A DNA stretch of 16,191 nucleotides, taken from Cyclostephanos tholiformis (Eukaryota > Bacillariophyta > Thalassiosirophyceae > Thalassiosirales > Thalassiosiraceae). The stretch covers positions 1 to 16,191 of the forward strand of contig JALLPB010000407.1 of the NCBI GenBank assembly GCA_036939975.1. Direction: 5' to 3'. Position numbers and translations under genes: made by a program. The first letter of the stretch is position 1. Every line of letters starts with the position of its first letter. The notes beneath the pieces were generated by a model. The model did no database searches, was not told the origin of the DNA, and saw nothing but the letters and a program-made list of their open reading frames with translations. This document shows, piece after piece, positions 1 to 10,500 of the stretch.

Positions 1-162
1 CCCCAGCCAAAACCAAGCCAAAACTAGATGAAAATTAAATCTTCATAGGCAAAAATATTACTGGATAGCTGGGGCTAGAGCGCATCATTACGATGCAGCG
101 GCAACAAAAACACACAAGAATTACCTTTACAAAACTCACCTTTAGTCAGTGCGTCATTTTTT
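1..162. other. Left flank, no gene seen
   Basis: This AT-rich stretch lies outside the left inverted repeat of the transposon. I see no convincing reading frame. Two small inverted repeats are visible. A 5-bp stem (GCATC/GATGC) sits around 82-96, and ccccagc at 1-7 is complementary to gctgggg at about 69-75. Neither has a clear function. The sequence just before the repeat (about 150-162) shows no obvious duplicate next to the other end of the element, so the target-site duplication is unresolved. Confidence 0.4.
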
Positions 163-929
163 GGGAGGGCTGGAAGAAACCAAAAATAATGTTTTCAGGT
201 TGTTAAGGGGGCCATTGCCACCCAATTTTGGTCAATGATTATTTTCAACAGACCTGAAAAGGGGGCAGGGGTTTTGAGCCTTCCCAAATATTAGGTCCCG
301 CAATGGAAACTTATCGCCAATTAGTTGCAAGGTGGTGCAAAATGGCGTAAGATGGCACAAAACTGATCTTCCATGTGGTGTTTTCCATCAGCGATTTCAG
401 AAGCTGAATGACAATGGCATGGGAAGAACAGGAACGTCTCCCATCATCGTCTTGGCATTCGGCATTTTGTTGCTCGTGGTGGTGACAGGCAACGCTCGCA
501 ATTATCGTGATGGTCGTGATGATGCGGATGACTTCATCATACTTACTACGAGTCCGGTAACAACTGAAACAAGTGTTCCTGGAAGAGTTCTTAGAAGAGT
601 TCCTAGAAGTATTCGCGATTCCACAAGCTTTGCCTAACTAAGATAAAAACAAATGCTATTACTACTTACAACAGTGAGAGAAAGTGGTCTCCTTCCCCAT
701 TGCCGCCGTTGTCCATTGCCATCTCCAACCAACACCGTGGTTGCCGTCCTTCGACTAAACTCTCCATCCAGACCCCACCTACGATCTCCCCCCTTGGTGC
801 TGCTCCCCCCCCGCCGTCGACGCCGCCACATAGTCCGATCGAACCGCCATCAACAGCATATTGTCAAATTAGTCGCAATAGCCCAGCTCCAAACAATTGG
901 CGCTGCTCTCCCCCCAACAAATTACTCAT
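163..929 (+). repeat. Left terminal inverted repeat
   Basis: The inner block, 544-929, is the near-perfect reverse complement of 3844-4229. It includes the landmarks gtccggtaacaactgaaaca and ccccaacaaattactcat. An outer block of about 172-322 also matches the right arm, for example around caacagacct and ggtcccgc, but is more diverged. Between the blocks, about 323-543 (some 220 bases) has no clear partner; the right arm has only about 70 bases there. The inner edge falls at the putative transposase start. The block contains open but non-ATG proline-rich frames that I do not treat as genes. Confidence 0.85.
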
Positions 930-2053
930 ACCTTCCATTGGGTGAACAGATCCCGCTGATCTTATTGCAAAAGCTCGTGCTGAGCTGGGCTTTTCTAGGC
1001 AGCTCGAGCTGCCCCGGCGCGTCACGCCCCCCCCCAATATTGGTGGCAGCAGCGGATATCCTTTGTGGTACCGAGAGATTCAGCTCGAAAAATTTCATGC
1101 GGGGGAGGCAATTGACGTTTCGCGTTCATCCATCCTTCGATGGGATGTGCGCCCAGAGCCTTTTTGTCAGACTGGTAATGGGCCGCGGAAAACGATTGTT
1201 GGGGTTGATCTACTAAATCTCATCACCTACATCACCACATGGCCAGACTCTACACATGATGAGATGGCTGCTTTTATATACAATGAAGGGGGGGATCTCT
1301 ACTCACGCCAGGCAATATCAAAGCGCCTTCAGGATCTGGACATCACATGGAAAAAAACATCACCGAAGGGTACCATACGCAACGATCAGACGTTGAATTC
1401 CGTGTTTGGTCTTTTTGGAACTGCCCTCCTCCTCTTGGCATATTTGAGGTTCCCAGACGAAAGCTCATTGACTTTGATGAGTTTGGGGTATCCCTGGAAA
1501 AATGGTATGGCACAGGGGGGTGGGCTGTGAAGGTTTTGCGTGTTCGAAAGGATGGGCATTACCATCACGGGGCTAAGATGACAGTCATCTTTGCAATCGA
1601 GCCGGGGGATCCACGTCTAGATCCAAATGTTCAAGGAAGCGTTGATCGCCCTCGCCGTTGGATCCGGTGTGTACGAACATTGGAACAACAACAAATATCT
1701 TTCGAGACTTTTGTGACTTTGTCTGCCGGGATATTGAGATGAACAATATCCTCGGCACCGACTTCCATCGAATTTTTATTTGGGATAATCTCGTGGCACA
1801 TCAAAGCAGGTACGTACACAACACGGTGATGAACCGTGTTGGACCTAGCAGTTTTTCAATCATCCCGCGGCCACCATACCATCCAAAGTATGGTCCAATC
1901 AAATATAAAATCTGTGAGGTGATGGAGAAAATTCGCTTGAAGAAGGAGGAAGACTGGAACTTGAATAGGTTAGAGCATGCAATAACAATGGCGGCTAATC
2001 GAATCAAAAGATTTGAAGAAAGCTTTATTCATTGTGGGTATCAGTGGAACTAG
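928..2053 (+). pseudogene. Broken Tc1/IS630-like DDE transposase
   Basis: The family enzyme cuts and joins transposon ends with a three-acid (DDE) active site. Homology runs through three frames. From about 946 to 1370 there is a helix-turn-helix region (…EKFHAGEAIDVSRSSILRW… and …SRQAISKRLQDLDITWKK…). From about 1374 to 1665 comes WNCPPPLGIFEVPRRKLIDF followed by DEFG, with the first catalytic Asp most likely at 1476-1478. From about 1671 to 2053 comes FIWDNLVAHQS, with the second Asp at 1784-1786, then RPPYHPKYGPIKYKICEV. The expected Glu after GPI is Lys (AAA at 1901-1903), so the site reads D-D38-K. Each frame change is consistent with loss of one base (near 1365-1376 and 1656-1680). The likely ancestral start aligns with the ATG of the - strand gene but reads ATA (928-930), and an in-frame TGA follows at 943-945. 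Introns instead of frameshifts are less likely, because homology runs through both junctions without a gap. Confidence 0.85.
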
Positions 2054-2108
2054 GCTTATGTAATGATGTACTAAGTATGATTTCTGTAATCTAAATATGC
2101 ATCACTCC

Positions 2109-3845
2109 CTACTCCATGGCACACTGTAGGCCGATGCAGGCATCAGAAATCTCCTGAGAGGACTGGATGTCCTGGAAGCGATCAACAACCGTTGTGAAGG
2201 CTGCATCATTGCGCGCGAGCTGAGCATGGACTTTTGCCACAACCCTTTTGGTTTGGGGAGAAGTATTGTTGTTATCCAAAAACTTATCCAACACCCTTTT
2301 CTGCACCCGTTCCATCATCGGTAGACTGTGTGACACTGCCGTCTGGTGAGATCCAATCATCATCAGTGCAGCAGTCTCCTTGCGAGGGTCAAGAGCAAAA
2401 CGGCTAAGCCCATTGCGGTGTGCACAATTGCTAGCATTGCTGATAAATTTGGAGGCGGAAGGAGTGTGGTCTTCAAGAGACGGTACCTCCGGTGGGTTCT
2501 TCCTCTGCCCCTTCAGCTCCTTCCTTGCCTGTGCCATGGACATACTTACCTTTGCACCACCAACAATGGGTGTTATATTGACATTCGTACCACGACCAGG
2601 GATGATCTCTTGCAAGCCCCGCATGACATAGGGATTACTCTGCAATGCAGAGTCCTGCGTGATTTCGATTGATGTCTTGGTGAAGACGTCTTGGATGATA
2701 TCATACTCTGAGTGGGAGTCAACTTGCTGGAAGGCTCGGACTGCATAATTATCAAGCTTGTTTTTGAGATAATCATAAAAGAGAGAGTGACCACCCTCCC
2801 ATTTTAACTCAGCTGTCTTGATGGTCTTGGTGCCTTTTTCAGCATTCTTACAAAGGGCGGAAGAAATCTGATACCTCTTACTCTCCTCAAATGTTGCTTG
2901 ACAAGGACATGCACAGATGCTGCAACCAAAATGGCAGATACCGGGCTCAACCTCCTCAGCAGGATCACCCTTCTGCATTGCCAACATGATGCACCACCAG
3001 CATCCAATTCCAGATTCGTCATCAAAACAGTTCTGAGCATAGCAATAGCACCCAACCTTCATCTCCACAAGCTCAAAGAGATCATCACCACCATTTGCTT
3101 CAGCAGCCCTACGACGTTGATCATCTCCAGAGATTATTGAATCCCGAGACTGAAGCGGCATTGTTGAGGCATGCCCGCATTCAAAAACAGGGCAGTTTGA
3201 TTCTAACTTTGGAAACTTTGCCCAGGAGACATGGTCCTGCGCACGTGGCCCAGTCAGCTGAAGGCAGAGCTATGGCGTTCGATGGACAACATTCTCAGCG
3301 TCCCTCGTTGCCTGCACATAAAGCTTGAGTGGATTTTCGTACATTGCCCAGAGCTTGCGGAAGGCACGCTTGAGATTGTTTGCCTTCGGCACCCCCCTGG
3401 ATGATGAAGATGAGCGTGTCTTTTGCTCCTCGATAACAAGTTGATGTTCTTTTTCTTTCTCCACCTGCCTCCAAAGAACAAGCAGCAAGGCTAAATTCTC
3501 AGCAACGAAATGCACTGACCACTTCTTCTTGCATGATGCCTCAGTCTTCCACCCTTTCTTACAATCGGCCTGAATATGCTCGAAGGCAATTCCCTGTGGT
3601 GACTTTCTTGTGAAGTAGTTGCATGATGGCTCATCCAAAAACAGGAGAAGAAGCTTCGATAGCGACTCAAGGCTTGGAGACTTGAACTTGCGGCCGGAGA
3701 GAATCAGCACCGCCATCTGAAATGTCTTAGAACTGCTGAGATTTTTATCCCACTTGACGATCTCCTCCACATCGGACGACGTGCCACTCTCATTACCAGA
3801 CAAGTCACTATTCAGATCAATAACCCCGTTCGATGGATACCACAT
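2109..3845 (-). pseudogene. Transposon accessory protein, Cys-rich, unrecognised, one in-frame stop
   Basis: A single - strand frame runs from ATG at 3845 to the stop at 2109 (about 578 codons), broken only by TAG at 3272-3270. The two halves are 191 and 350 residues, joined by 36 open codons in the same frame. I do not recognise the family. The N-terminal half has a basic helical segment with Trp and Lys around KKGWKTEASCKKKW, which could be a Myb/SANT- or trihelix-like DNA-binding unit (inference), then a charged segment and a Ser run. The second half has clustered cysteines (NCPVFECGH; GCYCYAQNC; GCWWC; GICHFGCSICACPC), suggesting a metal-binding fold. The C-terminus is helical and charged. 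The start codon lies at the inner edge of the right inverted repeat. Two-gene elements often pair a transposase with a DNA-binding helper, and such a role is possible here. If the TAG is read through or is a base error, the protein could be intact. Confidence 0.7.
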
Positions 3846-4482
3846 GAGTAATTTGTTGGGGGGAGAGCAGCGTCAATTGTTTGGAGCTGGGCTATTGCGA
3901 CTAATTTGACGATATGCCGTTAATGGCGGTTCGATCGGACTATGTGGCGGCGTCGATGGCGGGGGGGGAGCAGCGCCAAGGGGGGAGATCGTCGGTGGGG
4001 TCTGGATGGAGAGTTTAGTCGAAGGACGGCGACCACGGTGTTGGTTGGAGATGGCAATGGACAATGGCGGCGATGGGGAAGGAGACCACTTTCTCTAACT
4101 GTTGTAAGTAGTAATAGCATTTGTTTTTACCTTAGTTAGGCGAAGCTAGTGGAATCGCGAATACTTCTAGGAACTCTTCTAGGAACTCTTCCAGGAACAC
4201 TTGTTTCAGTTGTTACCGGACTTGTAGTAGCTGCAAGATGATTGCACAATATCGCAAAATTGATAACGGCGCAAATAATGATCACAAAATAATCGGCGAT
4301 ACGTTTCCATCGCGGGACCAACTATTTGGGGGGGGCGCAAAACCCCCACCCCCTTTTTAGGTCTGTTGAAACTACCTACCTACCTGGGTAATCGTTGACC
4401 GATTGGGGGGGGGCACCAGTCCCCTTTCCCCCCTGAATTTTTTTTTCTGGTTTCCTCCTGTTTGTTTCTGCCGACCCCTCCC
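3844..4482 (-). repeat. Right terminal inverted repeat
   Basis: 3844-4229 mirrors 544-929 almost base for base. Small differences include TGA at 3873-3875 where the left copy has TGG, and ATG against ATA at the inner edge. The outer part, about 4300-4458, mirrors about 172-322 with more divergence, longer G or C runs and an extra ctacctacctacc at 4372-4384. A possible last match is cccctccc near 4476-4483 with gggaggg at 163-169. The inner edge coincides with the start codon of the accessory gene. The outer edge lies some 40-65 bases before the giant gene's first codon. Confidence 0.8.
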
Positions 4483-4523
4483 CCGCCCGCCGGGCCGTCA
4501 TCTCCGCTACATCTTCATTTTAA

Positions 4524-7500
4524 ATGTCGGAATTGCGGGCGATACTCGACGCGAGGAGGAGGCGCAACGACGACGGCGGCGACGACGTCGACGATGCGGC
4601 CCGCCGTGTGTCGTCGTCATCGTTCCCCGAACGGGCGTCGATCACCGCGACGACCGCACCGACGGCCGTCGCGGCGGACGATGGAGCGCCGGGGAATCGT
4701 CGGCACACGAACGATACGCCGTCGTCCCTCGGGACGTTCCGTGTGACCGACTCCGCATTGGCGAGGAAGCTGCGCGAGCGACGCATAGCGTCGGACGGCG
4801 GCGGCGGCGGCGCCGACGACGACGACGGCGCTGGGGGGGGCGGCGGCGGGGGCGGTCCTCCCGTCTATCGCTCGGGCGGGAAGGTGGCGGTGGGAGGATT
4901 CTTCCGTCGGACCAGCCCGACGTCGTCATCGTTGTCGTCCATCTCCCCATCGATGCCCGCGAACAACAACAGCAGCAGCAGCAACAATAACAGCAACAAC
5001 GGCGCCGGCGCGTCACCGCCCAAGATGGGGAGGGGGGTAGCATCGCCTCCCGATTCGGCGGGGGGGGGGGGGGGGGGGGGGGGGGGAAGGCCGTCGTCGT
5101 CGGTGGGGGGGAGGGGACGTCGGCATCAGCGTCGTGGTGGGAGCGGGAGCGGGAGCGGTGGGGGAATATGGACCACCGGCAACGGCCCTCGTCGGTGCTG
5201 TCGCAATTGGCGGGCAGGTACAGGGAGGTGGTGGCCGGCGACGATGACGATCGTGATCGTCCTCCCCCGGGGAGGACGGAGGTTTCGATCAACGACATCG
5301 CCGTAGACGATGCGTCACGGGGAGGAGCACATCGGCAGATGCATTGGCAGCGTTCGACCGCGGCGGCATCCGTCGGGGGGGGTGCAACGCGCCAACAACC
5401 TCAACAACAACCTCGGCGGCAGCCGTGGGGACAGACCACGGCAGCAGCCATCGTGGCGCAAGATTCGAGGACGGAGGTGGAGGAGGAGAAGGGAGAGGAG
5501 AAGGAGGAGGAAGAGGAGGAGACTCGATCGCGGCAGCGGCAGGAGCAGCAAGAACTACAACAGCCGCCGAAGCGATGGCCGGAACCGCAACAACAACCGA
5601 AGAAACCGTGGCAGCAACAACAACGGAAGAATCAACCACCGAACCAACCTCGGCAGCAACAACGATGGGACGCATCCCCGGATGATGACGGGCAGGGGCA
5701 CCAGCGGCAGCAGCAGTGGGAGGAGGAACGGCCGAAGTATCATTGGCAGCGACCGTCCTCCTCGGTGTCGATGCACTCTGGCGCCTCCTCCCCCGCCGGG
5801 GCATCCGTCCCCTCCATCTCCGCCCCCTCCCCCTCCTCCGATCCTGGAGTTCCCGAATTCATGAGGATGAGACTCCGGTCCTCGCATGCGCCTGGTACGG
5901 CTAATATTGTTGAGCGGCAACAACGACGCGCTTCTTCGTCCGTCGATGTGGGGAGGACGACGACGTCCGGCGGGGTCGGGGACGGAGGCGTACTAAACGA
6001 CGACGATCGCGAATCGGAGAGTCGCGCACGACCGGCGAGGAGCGGGGGGACGTCGACCGTCGGCGTCATCGTCTCGCGAAGGGATGCGCAACGACGCGCG
6101 GATGGGAGGGGGGCCGCGGCGGCGTCGGCTGTGCGGGGGGGGGGGGGGGGGGGGGGGTCTACCGTAGCGATCGACAACGATCTGATCGCGAAGTTGCGCG
6201 AACGTCGAAGAAAGGCCAACGTCGACGTCGACTTCGATGATATTGCAGACGAGCGCACCAAGGATCGACATCAGTTCCTTCATCAGCAGCAGAAGAAGGA
6301 GGAGGAGGAGGAGGAGGTGGAGAAGGAGCAAGTAGTAATCAATCAGCAGCAGCAGCAATTGTCTCAGTCGCAGTTAAATGACGATCCATCATCACCTTAC
6401 ACCATTTCCAACGTATACAATACTGCCGTGTTGGCCGCTAAGAATGCCATCGATATGAGTAATCTCAGCAGGGATCGTGGTCGCGGTCGCGACGTTCAAT
6501 CATTACCTGAGAATCCAGAGGGCGAATACCCGCACGAAGATTCCTTCTTGTCCCATGATCCGTCGTTGCATATGGACCCATCCCCTGAACCAAGCATTAC
6601 CTCGTCCTTTGGGGTGGAGAGGGAGAAGGAAGAAAAGAAGGCGACGGAGAATCATGTAGGACGACGACAATTACTACCACCGACCCAAAATAGTACAGAG
6701 TCCCCAGCGGAAGGTGAAGAGGAGAATTTGTTTGACCAGTCCTTCGTAGATGCTAGCAACAACACCTTTCATCAATTGTCTCGACAACTGCCTTCAAATT
6801 CAATTACGCACGATATCGCCTCTCAGCAATCCATGACAAATGATGACAACGATGGGTTTAACAACAACGTATTCGATTCCTTCGATCCCTTTTTCCACGA
6901 AGACGAACCATCATCTGATGGAGACGGTAATAGTGGCCATGCCACCACTGACGATGATGAGGAAGAGTTCACAGTTGATGCACCCAACTTTGTCGACTCA
7001 GACATCCCGGGTCCACGAGCTGTCATGGCATCCTTTAACATTACTCCCACGACAGATCAAGGACAGATACAGCAAGGAGGGGTTGCTGCCGCCGGTCAAA
7101 AGTATTTTTCTTCGTTTCGCGTTCGACCGTTGGAAATATCGTCAAGCGCTGTTGCTGCTCAACCGTGTCAAAATCCTCTCTCCGGCAATGTAATACTTTG
7201 CCATCGGTGGCTGGATGTGGATGGATTAGGTGGAGGAGGGGATATCTTCATTGAGGAATTTGACTTTAACAACCTTGATGCTCCATTGTCTTCGTCTTAT
7301 CCGCCGCCAGTAGCAGTTTTGTCGACGTGCATATCAACAGATGAAATAAAGGCGAAACTCGCTAGGGGTGAGGGTGTCCAAGTTCTTGGTGTAGCGTCTA
7401 TACTGTCACTTGCTGCCGGCATTCACAGAGTGCAAGGCCGCGCCAGGGTTCGCGTGGCAGCGTTGATCGAGATTTACATCACCTCGCAGAACAGTTATTT

Positions 7501-10500
7501 AGACGCTAGCTGTAGAAAAATAAGAATCGTGGTCGTGTGGCGATGGGGATATAATCCCTCAGGTACACATCTCGCATCGTTACAGTCCGTGCTAACCATT
7601 GACAGTATCTACGGTGAAGACTCAAGAAGGTATGATCCCAAAACGCTGCAAGTCGCCGATGGGCTATTATTCCTTGGTGGCAACCTCGTGAGTCGCAGCG
7701 CAGATTCACACGAGGCGACAACCATGGCTTCAATCTTTTTCGCCAAGCCTGCTGCACGTCACTCCTGGACTGCTGTTCCATTACGAAATACCTACGCTTT
7801 GAATGTTGTAACGCTTGCCGTTGCCAACGACTCCCGCCCGTACCTAGCCGTGGGTCTATCGGATGGAAGTGTGCAGATACTAACGTACGATTTGGCAGCA
7901 CGCACCAATAGATTGAGCGGGCATATGCAGACTTCATCATTATTCCATACCTTGTGTTACATGCGCGGTGAATTGGAGGTGAGAGACTTGGGGGATAATG
8001 ATTATTTATGGCCGGAGGAGGAACGTTTCTTTTCAGATGCAGACCACGGTGGCACAGAGCTTCCTCCTTCGTCTCGGTACATTTCCACATACTCTGACAG
8101 GGTAATAAATAGAGGAGGAAGAGGAGGTTGTACGTCACTTGCATGGATAAATCATGACACTTCGGGTATTTCCTCGCTGCCACTACTAGCTGCAGCATTT
8201 TCGAGTGGAATTGCAGTTTACCACGTTCTGACATCGTCAACTCATGCTGCACATCAGCAGCAACAAGTGCTTGCGGTTCCTAGAATTTTACCTCTGGCAC
8301 AGTCAAAGTTTATTAGCTCAATCGACGAATCTGAAATCGAAACTGCCTCTAAAGCGACGCAATCAACATTCCGCTTGCCCAATGCAGAAATTGGCTGGTT
8401 TGATCTTGGACCGAGGTCACCTCCAGGCCTAGCACTGCTATTTGAGCATGAGAAGTTATCCTACCAACATGGCTCTGTTGAGCTTATCGACAGGCGTCGC
8501 TTCACGAGATTATGTTTGTGCGCCATTGACATTCCTATAGAAATTGATAGTAAAATCGATGTGCATCGTCCAATTGGTGTCATTTGTCAAAAAGAATTGA
8601 ATGTTGGTGACGGTGGTGGGATGAACATTGTCAATTCGTCTGGAAGGGGCAGCGTCGTTTGCTACTCAGCTGGAAGTCTTCTTTCGTGTGAACCAATGGT
8701 CATGGACTCCAACACCAACAATATCAACGATTCGGATCGAGCGATCGATGGCTACTTCTCCTCCCTATTGCGCCCTGTCGCCTCAGCGGCCCTGGGTTTG
8801 GATTCTGATGGATCTGTTTATCTTGGCTCTCTGAAGTCGTCTGTAAGGCCGGATTATCAAGATGTGATGTTGACCGTATTTTCCGTTACTTCCTGCGTAA
8901 GAGATATGACTCCAAAAATTCCATCTCAACGTCACTGGTTGCTCATATCAAGTCCCGGTGATGGGAATGAAGATAGGTTAACTCGAGATCCGCCTAACCA
9001 TTCCCTCGGTGGTGATTCTGTTAATGGGGGTGCGTCAACTGACATTCTATTCGAGCTTACTTGTGGAGAAAATCCCGTTGCAGGCCTTGTGCCGCAGCGC
9101 ATAGCCAAAGAGGAGGGCGGAAGACGTGTGGCGGTAATGTTCTCTTCAGGTTTTTTTGGCGGAAATTTTCAACATGCTGTGGAGTCGAATCGAGTTCGAA
9201 CACATACCAGGATAACGCCTAATACAATCGCCTACTCAATTTTGGACATTGAAGATGGATTAAACGATCGAGGCTCAACATCATTCAAGCTGTTACACGG
9301 TCGTGATGTAACATTTTTACCACCGCTACAGACTGAAGAAGGGCTTTACTGCTCGTCGCTTGTAGTTTTGGATGTTGATGGTTCCACTCTCTCGCTTGCA
9401 ACGGTAATAAGTTCTATCGGTTTATCTGACGGTTCAAATGACAAAGTCATCGAATCGATACAGAAGTGCTCTTTGCAGTATGAAGCTATTGAAGGTCGCA
9501 GAGTATTCGCTCTACTTAAAGGTAAACAACCTCGGCTTCTTTTGTCGGGATATAGCACGTTGGATGAAAGACCTTGCCTGTTGCTTTCAAAGCATTCGCT
9601 GGAGAGAGGATCGCGATCTCAATTATCTTTGGTCGAAAATAGTGGGTTGGGACATCGGTTTTGGTTGAGGCCCAGAGAGGAAGTATTATCGTTACTAGAA
9701 CTTCCCAGACACAGTGGAGTGACAAATGCCAATGTTGCTGTGGCTACTCAAGAGAGAGTTATGATTCTATCATCTGAAAGCGATTCTCTTGTAATCATTG
9801 CAGAAATTGATGTGCATGTAACATGCGCCTCTCTTTCACCTTTGGGGTCGCACTGTGTTGCATTTTGTGCTTCTTCTGGCGTGTCTAATGGTGTTGAAAG
9901 ATCGCGCTTGATGTACCTTTCCTGCCTTGAAGGTACAGGGGGCTATGGCATTATCGCCACATTGCCAACATCACGACACGGAAAAGGGCCTATCCTTCTA
10001 GCTGCCATTCGCCCAGATAGATTAGTTTACTTTGCTTCTCATAGTGTTCTGCGAATGATGGACGAGTTTGAGGATGGAAATGCGTTTATCGCGCCCTTGG
10101 CATGCACGCGTCCTCTTTTGCTACTTGAGCCGCTGATTGCCAATGCTCTCTGCCAAGACTTAGCCTGTGGCACTAACGCAGCAATCAATGATAACGTGCA
10201 ACGTTCTCTACGGATTACCATTGAGAAGTTTGGGAGGAAGGATATGGCGTTTCCACACTGCGACAATGAAGGCTTTGGAACTCGTGGCACAGGTATAACG
10301 TCGCAAGTATACAATATGTTGGCATATCACAAATGCTTCCAAGCAGCGTCCATTTTGCTCACAGGAAATTCGCTAAGCGACATTATTTCGCAGCCCAAAA
10401 TATTACCACCGTGGGTCCCCATTCAATCGAAATTGTCGGCAGCCACTGGAGCTGCAATGATAATGCAAGTATTATCTTATGGCGATACTAAGCTTGCAGA

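Larger units (their letters stand above)
163..4482. mobile_element. Decayed Tc1/IS630-like DNA transposon with long inverted repeats and two convergent genes
   Basis: Inverted repeats of several hundred bases flank a broken DDE transposase on the + strand and an unrecognised Cys-rich gene on the - strand. The tails of the two genes are only 55 bases apart (2053 and 2109). The inner repeat (544-929 against 3844-4229) matches almost base for base. The outer repeat is recognisable to at least 172 and 4458, and weakly to 163 and 4482. Superfamily assignment rests on the transposase: helix-turn-helix N-terminus, first acidic motif in IDFDEFG, second in IWDN, then PPYHPKYGPI with 38 residues between the second Asp and the third catalytic position. 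The ends are approximate and no TA or other target duplication could be fixed. Both genes carry inactivating changes, so this copy should move only if proteins are supplied in trans. Confidence 0.85.
4527..6226 (+). repeat. Four copies of a short Leu/Arg motif in the disordered N-terminus
   Basis: Four similar short segments lie in otherwise low-complexity sequence: SELRAILDARRRR (from 4527), DSALARKLRERR (from 4749), SSVLSQLAGRYRE (from 5189) and DNDLIAKLRERRRK (from 6173). The shared pattern is a small or acidic residue, Leu, two or three residues, Leu, two residues, then Arg/Lys-rich. Each could form a short amphipathic basic helix. Copies 1 and 2 are in the frame before the poly-G run and copies 3 and 4 in the frame after it, which supports treating both frames as one gene. 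Confidence 0.6.

Noticed and set aside
150..162. gcgtcat near the left end and ccgtcat at 4495-4501 as a target-site duplication
   Set aside because: The shared part is short, the positions do not sit directly at both repeat ends, and Tc1-like elements normally duplicate TA.
332..637. Hydrophobic 101-codon frame in the left repeat
   Set aside because: It starts without ATG, crosses the boundary between unpaired and paired repeat DNA, and has no recognisable domain.
604..945. Proline-rich frames in the left inverted repeat that run toward the transposase, with an equivalent frame in the right repeat leading toward the accessory gene
   Set aside because: The frames in line with the two genes lack an ATG, the right copy has a TGA before the gene start, and the composition is low-complexity. 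They fit better as untranslated leader.
3237..3272. A 33-base in-frame micro-intron (GT…CAG) that would remove the TAG in the accessory gene
   Set aside because: It is far shorter than usual introns. A single nonsense change in an already decaying element is simpler.
5037..5129. A GTAGCA…CAG intron covering the poly-G run
   Set aside because: Its length of 93 is divisible by three, so it would not correct the frame, and there is no pyrimidine tract before the acceptor.
4642..5804. Long - strand frames rich in Ser, Arg, Pro and Val opposite the giant gene's N-terminus
   Set aside because: They are mirror images of GC-rich trinucleotide repeats in the real coding strand and have no independent support.
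7506..8252. A 248-codon - strand frame opposite the WD40-like region
   Set aside because: The + strand frame shows WD40-like blades through the same stretch; the antisense frame shows no domain.
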